Positions 54,907 to 63,200 of a stretch of 64,000 nucleotides of DNA are shown piece after piece. The translations under genes were made by a program, and so were the position numbers. This DNA is from Haliscomenobacter sp. (GTDB lineage Bacteria; Bacteroidota; Bacteroidia; Chitinophagales; Saprospiraceae), in assembly GCA_016713275.1 (NCBI GenBank), contig JADJPL010000003.1:186001-250000 (forward strand), in the 5' to 3' direction. Within the stretch, counting starts at the first letter, position 1. Every line of letters starts with the position of its first letter. The notes under the pieces were generated by a model. It saw nothing but the letters and a program-made list of their open reading frames with translations, ran no database searches and was not told the origin of the DNA.

Positions 54907-57801
54907 ATGAGACGACCTTTACTTACATTCACAGGGGCCATGCTGCTGGTAATGCCGCTATGGGCCCAGTTCGACTTCATGAACTACCGCACCATCGATG
55001 GGCGCAATAACAACCTGACGTTTACGGAGTGGGGCGCGGCGCACACCCGAATGCCCCGGATGGTTGGCGCTTTCTACAGCGATGGCGTTTCGTCGCCCGC
55101 CGGCTTGTCCCGGCCGAATCCGCGGGAAATCAGCAATGCTTTATTTGCTCAGCCAGGCGTTTTGAGCGAGCCGCTCCATCTCAGCGATTTTACCTGGGTT
55201 TTTGGTCAGTTTCTCGATCACGATTTCGGATTGACTCCGGACACCAACGAGCCTTTGATGATCAATGTTCCCTCCGGAGATGCCCACTTTGATCCATTCG
55301 GAACCGGTAAAGTGGTGATTCCGATGGCGCGGAATGTATTTGATCCCGCCACGGGTTCCGGACCCGGTAATCCGAGAGAGCATCTCAACGTCATCACGTC
55401 TTTCATCGACGGCTCCAACGTTTATGGGTCGGATGACGAAAGGGCTAATTGGTTGCGGTCGTTCCAGGGGGGCAAACTAAAGGTATCTAAAGGCAACATG
55501 ATGCCTTATAACACAGTCAACAACGAGTATGACGGCGAAGTTGACCCCACGGCCCCTGCCATGGCAAACCCGGTTGGCCGTAGCAAGAAACTTTACGTTG
55601 CAGGTGATGAACGCGCTAATGAAAACCCCTTGCTTGCTTCCGTTCACACGCTGTTCGTTCGCGAGCACAACCGGCTTTGCGACGAACTGGCAAAGGCCCA
55701 TCCGGATTGGACGGACGAACAATTGTATCAGCAAGCTCGAAAGATCAACAGCGGAATTATCCAGTCCATTGTATATAATGAGTGGTTGCCGGCGCTTCGC
55801 ATCCAACTCCCTGCCTACGAGGGGTACAAACCGGATGCCGACCCCTCTGCTATGAATGAATTTACCGGCGCGGCATTCCGCCTTGGCCATACGCTGCTCA
55901 ATGGAACCCTTCGCCGGATTATGACCACCGGGGAACTGCATCCCGAAGGCCATGCCGCTCTTCGCGATGCGTTCTTCAACGTAGAAATGCTCGAGGAATC
56001 GGGCGGGCTTGACGTGTTTTTCCAGGGAATGGGTACTCAGGTGATGCAAACCTTTGACGCAAAAGTGGTAGATGATGTCCGTAATTTCCTGTTCGGCCCT
56101 CCAGGCGCAGGCGGGTTGGATCTCGCTGCCATCAACATCAACCGGGGGCGGGAACGCGGGCTCCCCGATTTCAATACCATGCGCAAGGCGGTGGGCCTGA
56201 CGCCTTATATCGCCTTTCAGCAAATGCACAAAGACCCCCGGATCTATCACACGCTCCTTAGGCACTACCGTAAAGTAAACAATATCGACCTTTGGGTCGG
56301 GCTTCTGGTTGAGCAACGCGGTTCTGGCGAATTGTTCGCCCCAACGTTGAAGGAGATCCTTAAGCGCCAGTTTACTGCGTTTCGCGATGGCGACCGCTTT
56401 TTCTATGAAGCAGATCCAGTTCTGACGGAAGAAGAAAAGACCGAGATCCGCAACACCGCGTTCCACGATGTCATCATGCGCAACACCAGCATGAAGATGA
56501 TGCAGGATCACGTATTCGAAGCGATGAGCTTTGACCAGATCTGCGGCGACCTGGCTGTGAACGTGTCCGGAAAGATCGAAACCGAAACCGGCACGCCATT
56601 ATATAATACGACTGTCATGATTGGCATGGAAAGCGGAACCATGCAAAGCTCTTCCGGCACGGATGGCACCTTCAACTTTGACGGCGTGCCGAGCTGCAGC
56701 GCCCACGACATGCTGCTGGCGAAGGAAGACGACTTCTCCAATGGCGTCAATATTATGGACCTGATCAAGATGTTCAAACACATTCTGGGCGATGAGTTGC
56801 TGGATTCTCCATACAAAATGCTGGCCGCCGATCTCGACGGCTCCGGTAGCATTTCGCTGTCCGACATGATCGCCATGCAGCGGCTTATCCTGGGGCAAAC
56901 CAACACGTTCCCCAACGCCGATACGCCCTGGCGCTTTGTGCCTTCCGACTTTGCGTTTGATGACCCGTACAATCCCTTTACGTCCGATATGCCGGAAGGG
57001 ATGCACTTCGATCTGCCAACGGCAGACGTCCATCAGGACTTCATCGCATACAAGCTGGGCGACCTGAACAACTCGGCATCGGCTGGGCCGCAAGCCCTGG
57101 CATTGGCGCCGCGTAGCGCCGGTGATCCGCTGCATATCAACGTTCAGGATCAGGCGTTCCAGGCTGGCGACCGCGTGCGCGTGGCCTTCCGTGCGGCAGA
57201 TCTCTCCGCTTTCCAGGGCTATCAGTTCGCCCTGAGCTTTGACCCCGAAGCTTTGGGGTATGAATCGCTGCAAAGTGGCGCGATACCGAACCTGAACAAA
57301 AACAACTTCGGCGTGTTTGCCGCAGACGGCGCCATCACGACGCTTTGGAGCGCGCCGGCCACAGCGGTCGACGCCCAGGATGCCACCCTCTTTACGCTGG
57401 AATTTGTCGCATTGAAAGCGGGCAAGGTGAGCGATTACCTGGTCCTCGACCGCCGTCAATTGCGGGCCGAAGCATATGACCTTGGATTGAACGAACGGCC
57501 GCTGGCGCTGAACTTCCAATCGGTCGGCGTGGCAGATGCCGCTTCCCTGGAAGTGTACCAGAACCGCCCGAACCCATTCGTCGAGGAAACGACTATCCCA
57601 TTCCGCCTTCCTGAAAGCGGGCAGGTTACCCTCCGGGTATTCGACGCTGCAGGCCGTCAGTTGCTGATGCGCTCCAGCGTATTTGACGCCGGTAACCAGG
57701 AATGGACGATCTCCGGCGCCGACCTTCCGGGCACAGGCCTTTACTTCTACCGCCTGGAAACTTCCGCCGGCGCCGTAACCCGGAAGATGATCAGGAGATA
57801 G
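54907..57801 (+). CDS. T9SS haem peroxidase with dockerin-like and cohesin-like domains
   Basis: A 964-residue exported protein. Signal peptide (MRRPLLTFTGAMLLVMPLWA), then an animal-type haem peroxidase domain (about 25-540): distal His in VFGQFLDHDFGLTP near 105, LLASVHTLFVREHNRLCDEL, proximal His in GAAFRLGHTLLNG, and GLDLAAININRGRERGLPDF. After it come a small Ig-like domain (SGKIETETGTPLYNTTVMIG), a dockerin-type repeat pair (about 615-660, NIMDLIKMFKHILGD, ADLDGSGSISLSDMIAMQR), a cohesin-like beta-sandwich (about 740-870, RVAFRAADLSAFQGYQFALS) and a type A sorting domain (YQNRPNPFVEETTIPFRLPE). It should oxidise substrates outside the cell and might bind cohesin or dockerin partners. 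The peroxidase call is firm; the dockerin/cohesin naming rests on pattern. Confidence 0.87.
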   Translation: MRRPLLTFTGAMLLVMPLWAQFDFMNYRTIDGRNNNLTFTEWGAAHTRMPRMVGAFYSDGVSSPAGLSRPNPREISNALFAQPGVLSEPLHLSDFTWVFGQFLDHDFGLTPDTNEPLMINVPSGDAHFDPFGTGKVVIPMARNVFDPATGSGPGNPREHLNVITSFIDGSNVYGSDDERANWLRSFQGGKLKVSKGNMMPYNTVNNEYDGEVDPTAPAMANPVGRSKKLYVAGDERANENPLLASVHTLFVREHNRLCDELAKAHPDWTDEQLYQQARKINSGIIQSIVYNEWLPALRIQLPAYEGYKPDADPSAMNEFTGAAFRLGHTLLNGTLRRIMTTGELHPEGHAALRDAFFNVEMLEESGGLDVFFQGMGTQVMQTFDAKVVDDVRNFLFGPPGAGGLDLAAININRGRERGLPDFNTMRKAVGLTPYIAFQQMHKDPRIYHTLLRHYRKVNNIDLWVGLLVEQRGSGELFAPTLKEILKRQFTAFRDGDRFFYEADPVLTEEEKTEIRNTAFHDVIMRNTSMKMMQDHVFEAMSFDQICGDLAVNVSGKIETETGTPLYNTTVMIGMESGTMQSSSGTDGTFNFDGVPSCSAHDMLLAKEDDFSNGVNIMDLIKMFKHILGDELLDSPYKMLAADLDGSGSISLSDMIAMQRLILGQTNTFPNADTPWRFVPSDFAFDDPYNPFTSDMPEGMHFDLPTADVHQDFIAYKLGDLNNSASAGPQALALAPRSAGDPLHINVQDQAFQAGDRVRVAFRAADLSAFQGYQFALSFDPEALGYESLQSGAIPNLNKNNFGVFAADGAITTLWSAPATAVDAQDATLFTLEFVALKAGKVSDYLVLDRRQLRAEAYDLGLNERPLALNFQSVGVADAASLEVYQNRPNPFVEETTIPFRLPESGQVTLRVFDAAGRQLLMRSSVFDAGNQEWTISGADLPGTGLYFYRLETSAGAVTRKMIRR

Positions 57802-57828
57802 TGGTTAGTGGTTAGTGGTTAGTGGTTA
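57802..57828. repeat. Heptamer array after the peroxidase gene
   Basis: Four TTAGTGG-type units directly after the stop codon. Confidence 0.75.
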
Positions 57829-57844
57829 GATTAAGGTGGTACTT

Positions 57845-57891
57845 AAAAGGACAAGGTTCAAGGGGGAGGCTCCTTGGGCCTTGTCCTTTTT
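57845..57891 (+). terminator. Rho-independent terminator of the peroxidase gene
   Basis: AAAAGGACAAGG (57845-57856) pairs with CCTTGTCCTTTT (57879-57890), with an inner GGAGGCTCC stem and a following T run. The rest of the 500-base gap to the response regulator holds a C-rich stretch with CCTACGCC-type repeats and the repeats below. Confidence 0.75.
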
Positions 57892-58121
57892 CTGGCGCGA
57901 GGCCCCAGCCCCTACGCCTTGCGCCTTTTGCCCTACGCCTTATTTTATTCCCCTTGCGCCAAACTATTTTTTTTGTTACTTTTACCCCATCTTATGTTCC
58001 AAAAGCCACCCGCCCCCCCGGTTATTCAATCTAAACGCCGCCGACAGCGGCTGTCATGCTCATCTTACAGGAAATCAAAAACAGCCAGAGGGTTTACGCC
58101 AGTCAGGGGACCGGCGGATAG

Positions 58122-58165
58122 TTCCGCACGGAATCTGATCCCGCTTATTGCGGGACGGCGAACAG
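58122..58165. repeat. Small dispersed repeat (family C), forward copy
   Basis: TTCCGCACGGAATCTGATCC, then CGCTTATTGCGGGACGGCGA. It is the inverse counterpart of 19211-19253. Confidence 0.6.
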
Positions 58166-58166
58166 G

Positions 58167-58282
58167 TGGTTAGTGGTTAGTGGTTAAGTGGTTAAGTTAA
58201 TAAAGACCATCGTACTTCGTTAATCCTACCTCGTACTTCGTAAATCGTCCTTCGTAAATCGTAAATCGTACTTCGTACATCC
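58167..58282. repeat. Heptamer arrays before the response regulator
   Basis: TTAGTGG units (58167-58195) lead into CTTCGTAAATCGTA-type units (58205-58280) directly before the ATG at 58310. Confidence 0.7.
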
Positions 58283-58309
58283 CATAGAACATACCAAAAA
58301 ACAGGAAAG

Positions 58310-58990
58310 ATGAAAAAGATGACCGCTTTGATCGCCGACGATCAGCCGATTGTGCTGGAAGGGCTGCAATCCTTTTTAGGAAAGAACCCCGGGCTGGCCG
58401 TGGAGGTTACCGCTACGGCGGCTGATGGAACGGAGCTTTTGGAGTTGGTATTCGGCAGACCGTTTGATTTGGTGATCCTCGAGCTGAATCTGTCGGGCGT
58501 GGATGGCATGACGGCCCTCAAGAAGATTCGTTCGCGTTTTCCTGGACTTCCCATTATTATTTTCAGCCGGTACGACGATCCCAAGATCGTGTGGTCAACG
58601 ATCCGGGACGGGGCCAACGCGTACCTGCTCAAGAACAGTCCGCTGGAGGAGTGGCGCCGCGCGCTGGAAGCGATCCGGGAGGGCCAAACCTATCTGGGGA
58701 GCGGAATCCGGCTCGAACACGTCAAGCGGCCGGAGCATGCGGAAGTAAAAAAAGCCGTTTTCTCAGGCGAAGCGGTGGAGGATAATGCCCCCGGCATTTA
58801 TTTGCTCACCCGGCGGGAGTCGGAGATTCTCGCACTGATCGCCCAGGCGTTGAGCAATAAGGAGATCGCCAGCCGCTTGTATATCAGCGACCAAACCGTC
58901 AGCGTACACCGCAAAAACATCATGCGCAAGCTGGGGGTTTGCAATGCCGCCGGGCTGGTGAAGGCGGCGTATGAACTAGGCATCAGTTAA
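58310..58990 (+). CDS. LuxR/NarL-type response regulator with Glu at the phosphorylation site
   Basis: A 226-residue protein with an N-terminal receiver domain (about 1-125) and a C-terminal LuxR-type helix-turn-helix (LLTRRESEILALIAQALSNK, EIASRLYISDQTVSVHRKNI). The acidic pair (Asp10, Asp11), Ser86 and Lys108 of the receiver are present, but the phospho-acceptor Asp is Glu58 (DLVILELNLSGVDG, codon GAG). It may be a constitutively active or phosphorylation-independent regulator. No histidine kinase gene is adjacent. It is isolated between repeats. Confidence 0.9.
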   Translation: MKKMTALIADDQPIVLEGLQSFLGKNPGLAVEVTATAADGTELLELVFGRPFDLVILELNLSGVDGMTALKKIRSRFPGLPIIIFSRYDDPKIVWSTIRDGANAYLLKNSPLEEWRRALEAIREGQTYLGSGIRLEHVKRPEHAEVKKAVFSGEAVEDNAPGIYLLTRRESEILALIAQALSNKEIASRLYISDQTVSVHRKNIMRKLGVCNAAGLVKAAYELGIS

Positions 58991-59206
58991 TGTTTAGGCG
59001 TTTGGGCGTTAGGACGTTTAGGGAGGGAGCTAATCTTGCAGGCAGATAGTCCGGACTTAGGGGACTGGCCTCCCCCTAACCCCCTCCGAAGGAGGGGGAA
59101 CCGTGTGTGCAAGGGTTTTGATAGACTCAGTTTATAAATAAAGCGACATCATTTTTATATCTTTTTCTAGAATATACGGGGTTTTTCCCTGTTCCCCTCC
59201 TTGGAG
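58991..59206. other. Gap with G/C-rich inverted repeats before the MITE-like copy B
   Basis: Octamer-like TTTAGGCG/TTTGGGCG units (58990-59020), then GCTAATCTTGCAGGCAG, resembling the end of the MITE-like element, and a CCTCCCCCTAACCCCCTCC/GGAGGGGGAACC pair near 59070-59100. No coding sequence is seen. Confidence 0.5.
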
Positions 59207-59532
59207 GCTAATCTTGTAGTGTTTTTTATAACTAACGGCTTGTCCCTGCATTGCCCTCCGCCGCCCGGCGCCCGTCGGAAACGCCGTTCCCGTTCGCAGA
59301 ACGGGATCGCCTTATGGGGTCAACCGCTTGGGATGCAGGATAAACGCAAAGGTAGCCGTTCAAAGCGGTTGAAGCCCATAAAGCGAAGGCGTTTTCCACG
59401 GAGCGTTAGGGCGAAGGAGCGCCCCTTTTTGGTTCTTTTTGGGCGAGCAAAAAGAACATACCGAGGCCGGGGGCAAAACGGATGAGGGACTGCGCCAAAT
59501 AATGGTTTAGGAAAAAACACTACAAGATTAGC
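59207..59532. mobile_element. 326 bp MITE-like element, copy B, with 6-base flanking duplication
   Basis: Terminal inverted repeats GCTAATCTTGTAGTGTTTTT and AAAAACACTACAAGATTAGC are exact inverse complements of 20 bases or more. TTGGAG flanks both sides (59201-59206 and 59533-59538), a likely target duplication. Strongly similar to copy A at 37587-37916 over the whole length. No transposase gene, so it is a non-autonomous element. Confidence 0.85.
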
Positions 59533-59612
59533 TTGGAGGGGGCTAGGGGGAGGCCCAAAAGCAACGATCTCAACTCAGGCCAGCATAGGCGCTATTCGCT
59601 GGCTTGTTACTT

Positions 59613-59809
59613 AGAAGCTATCTCAAAAACCCTTTCCAGGGTGTGGGGTATTCCTTAACCCCATGGCTCGCAAAGGCTGACGAAGCACTTTCCCCCTTTG
59701 AAGGGGGTTAGGGGGATGAAACTTCCGGGAAGCTGTGGAAAGGTTTCATCCCCCCGCCCCCCTTCAAAGGGGGAGAACGCCATATTCTTGAAGTTTTGAG
59801 ATGGCTTCT
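59613..59809. repeat. 195 bp palindromic repeat (family A), copy 4
   Basis: AGAAGCTATCTCAAAAACCC at the left and GTTTTGAGATGGCTTCT at the right, with the CCCCCTTTGAAGGGGGTTAG and CCGCCCCCCTTCAAAGGGGG hairpin inside. Same orientation as copy 1. Confidence 0.8.
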
Positions 59810-59840
59810 ATTAAAAAAAAATTACCCCAAACAGGGTATT

Positions 59841-59868
59841 TTGTTTTCCCGATTTTGATGTATATTTG
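59841..59868 (+). promoter_or_regulatory. Strong Bacteroidota-type promoter
   Basis: TTG at 59841-59843 and TATATTTG at 59861-59868 with 17 bases between them match the primary promoter consensus. It precedes the small frame at 59914 and, further on, the large secreted gene. Confidence 0.65.
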
Positions 59869-59913
59869 CAGAGTAATCCAAAAACGCCGGGAAGTCCCGG
59901 AAAAATCAGTCCC

Positions 59914-60027
59914 ATGAAATTAAACATCTACTCTAAAGCAGTGTTCACTGCAGTTCTTTTTCCATTCCCTTTCAGGGGGAATCCTTTCCAAGTCCGGTTA
60001 TCCAGTCCCTTTCGAATGTTAACATAA
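59914..60027 (+). CDS. Possible 37-residue leader peptide
   Basis: MKLNIYSKAVFTAVLFPFPF looks like the start of an export signal, and the frame then stops at 60027 after FQVRLSSPFRMLT. It directly follows a good promoter. It may be the remnant of a secreted-protein start, a regulatory leader peptide, or chance. A CCGGGAAGTCCCGG hairpin at 59888-59901 lies before it. Confidence 0.3.
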   Translation: MKLNIYSKAVFTAVLFPFPFRGNPFQVRLSSPFRMLT

Positions 60028-60099
60028 CGTTTACGTGGGTTCTTGTGATGCGGTTTTCTCTTTTTGGACGTTTTCGTAAATAATTTTTTCCAATTCGTT

Positions 60100-60128
60100 T
60101 TGATATTCTAAAACGCGCTGTATTTTCG
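60100..60128 (+). promoter_or_regulatory. Second promoter before the large secreted gene
   Basis: TTG at 60100-60102 and TATTTTCG at 60121-60128 (one mismatch to TAnnTTTG), 18 bases apart. Transcription would start about 120 bases before the ATG at 60257. The leader contains two AGACCTA direct repeats (60170-60193). Confidence 0.45.
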
Positions 60129-60256
60129 CATCGATAATGTGAAGTTTGTTTTGCGGCGACCTAAGAAAGAGACCTAAAAGAGAAAAGACCTAGCTTTGGC
60201 TAACTTTTTTAATCATAATCATTTTTTTAACCTAACTTTCAACAAATTGTAGTCTT

Positions 60257-63200
60257 ATGGAAAAACGAACTCTACTTTCGTTCGTCCACTCCGCTGGCTC
60301 GGTACAGGCATGCTGCTTCTGGCTGCTTGGGTGTTGAGCATGTCCAATGTTCAGGCCCAGGGGAACGGTTGCGGTTGCGCCGAAGTCAATGTTACGCTGG
60401 ACGCGGATTCTTGTCAGTTCGCTCTGACGCACGCTAACCTGGGCCTTGGCGCAGGTTGCGCTAACCTTACGGTTCGCGTTGTGGACAACTATCCTGCCAA
60501 CGGCAACATCATCGATTGCCCTGGCTACTGGACTTATGGCTTGTTCAACGGCAACACCCTGGTATGCTGGGGTAAAGTTCGCGCCGAGGACAAGTCTGGC
60601 CCATTGTATCAGCTTCAACTCGAATTCGACAAGCACAGTGCCGAAAGAGATTTGACAGCAACCAGCGCAGACACACCTACATTGACGCCAATGGCTGATG
60701 ACCAACACGACAGCTCTTTCCTTTGCCTGGATGCTGAAGAAATCTACAACAAGGAAAACACCTGGAAAACGACTTCCGATCGCCTGTATGCCGGTAAGCC
60801 TTATTTTGGCGACGCTTGCGAAGACCTGACGCACCCGAACCACCTTACGGGCACGTTGAGCGAGATCACTTGCAAGTGTGCTACGACGCTGAAGGCTACG
60901 GACCAGATCACGTACTTCACCTGCGATGATATCCACGACAACTATGCAGGTGTTCCTAATGGCTACGAGGCATGGGCACGCATCAAGCGTACGTTCACTG
61001 CTACGGATTGCTACGGTAACTCCACTCAAGGGTGGCAGTATATCTATTTGGTACGTCCGGAGCCCAACACGTTTGCTAACCAGCTTCTGCAGAGCCTGAA
61101 GGATCAGGTGGCATCGGCTTCCTGCGACGCGATGTAGAGGATTACGATCCGAACAAGAACTGCTGCGGCGAAGTAGATTATGAGATCGACCTGGCTTGCC
61201 TGATGGGTGGCGACAAGTGCGCTGCGCCTTCTTCTGAAGAGATGCTGCGCATGTTCAAGACCAAACTGAAAGTGAACAATCCGCTGGATTGCTACACTAC
61301 TGCTGATTACAAGTATTCTTATGCATTCTTCCAGGATGCCGTTACGACCGGCACCAAGCTTCTGGGCTGCAACTACAGCTTCGACGCGAAGGTGGTAAAC
61401 ACGTTCCCGGTATGCGGCAGCGGCAAGAAAGTGCTGGTTAAACTGTCTTACTTCGACTGGTGCAACCCAGGCGAAGAGCATGGTTTGGAAGAGTGTACCT
61501 ATATCTTGCTGAAGTGGTACGACGACAAAGCGCCTACCTTCACGGATAAGCGTAAAGTAAAAGAGGAAGATCGAATATATCAGGCACAATTGCCCATCTG
61601 GTTCTACGACGGCTACTCCGGTATCCACGCTGTCTACGGGCGCGATGGATTGCACCGCTGCTTTGTTCATCGACCGTCAGGGCTTGCTGGATTACCTGGG
61701 CTGGGAAGTTAAGGACAACTGCGATCCGAACCCAAGCGTTAGCGTAATCAAGATGGAGCGTTATGGGAAACTGTATGTATACGGAATTCCTGTAGACAAC
61801 AACGAATGCTGGCGTGATGAGACCTATCAGGTGATGGTTGTAAACGGCCGTCCGCTGGTAGTAGGTCTTGCTCCTGGTTTGTATCGCTTTACGGTTGAAG
61901 CGTTCGACCACTGCTACAACAAATACACCAAAGCGCTTTACTTCCGCGTGGTCGACAAGATTGCTCCGGTAATGAAGTGCGACGATCAGCTGAACATCAC
62001 GCTGTCCAACTCTCAGGGCGGCGCTTACGGACAGCGGTATCCCCCAGAGCTACGGGCATCTATGGCTATGCACGGGTGATGGCTCGCGACGTAGACGAAG
62101 GCAGCTGGGATAACTGCGCTCTGGACCGGATCAAACTCCGCCGTTCGTATGACGCGACTTGCCAGGCTGACTTTATTGCCAAAGGCTACGACTGGGATAA
62201 GAACAGCAAGATTGAAGCAGGCAAAGACGGCTTGGATGAGAACAGGCGACGGCAGCTGCCTGCCCACGAGAAATTCGTATCCGTAACGCGCAATGGCGTC
62301 GCTACCGTAATGACTCCTTGGCTGGACTTTGCCGAGTTCTTCTGCTGCGACCTGGGCAACAAAGTAGTTGTTGAACTGGGTGGCTGGGACAAATCCGGCA
62401 ACTTCAACTACTGCTGGAGCGAACAGCTGATCGAAGACAAAGTGCTTCCTACCTACATCCTGCCATGGCCTGTAACGATCAAGTGCACGGACCGTGCATG
62501 GGTTGAAGGGCTTCTGACGGCAGCTGGCAAAGGCGCTATGGATGTAACGGGCAGCGACTACCAGAGCCTAGTATCTGCAATCCTGACCGCACAAGGCGGC
62601 GCTCAGAACGTACTGGTGACGATGAGCGGCAACGATTGTAAGAATACGGTTGTTAAGGCGACGGTAACCACCAACCTGCACTGCGAAGCAGGCACGGTAA
62701 CGGTGAGCTACTCCTACACCAAGACGACGAGCAAAGGCGATGTAACCAGCTCGATCGGTACGGTAGTAATTACGGTACAGCCTGTACACGAGTACAATAT
62801 CATGTTCCCTGCGGATCTGGAAGGCGACTGCGTTAACCTGCGCGACACGGCGAACGTGATCGACGGCGGCGAACTGTCTTGCGACGTGCTGGCAGTGAAC
62901 GTAGATGACAAGCGTTACAACGGCGCTACGCTGAATGGCGCTCCGGTTGCTGAGTGCTACAAGATCTTCCGTACGTTTACGGTGATCAACTGGTGCCAGT
63001 ACGACGAGCGTTGCGGCGAGCCGATGCAGTGGGCAGTAGTTGTACCACGCGATCCGAAGAACAACGGCACCAAGTGGAATGATGGGGGTGGCGTAAACGT
63101 TCTGGTCCGCGATTCCAACATGGATAAGGTAGAAGAAATCTACTACGAAGACGAGGATGGCAACGTAGCCTACCCGAACGACGCCGTGAACTGGGCGAAC

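Noticed and set aside
59201..59485. Basic 94-residue frame in the MITE-like element, and its relative near 37619
   Set aside because: Similarity between the two copies follows from DNA repeat identity; no start signal or domain, and the inner sequence differs by small indels.
32131..61639. Programmed ribosomal frameshifting as cause of the frame breaks
   Set aside because: The breaks occur in many unrelated genes, at varied runs, without slippery heptamers plus stems, and mostly need the same missing-base repair; sequence error is simpler.
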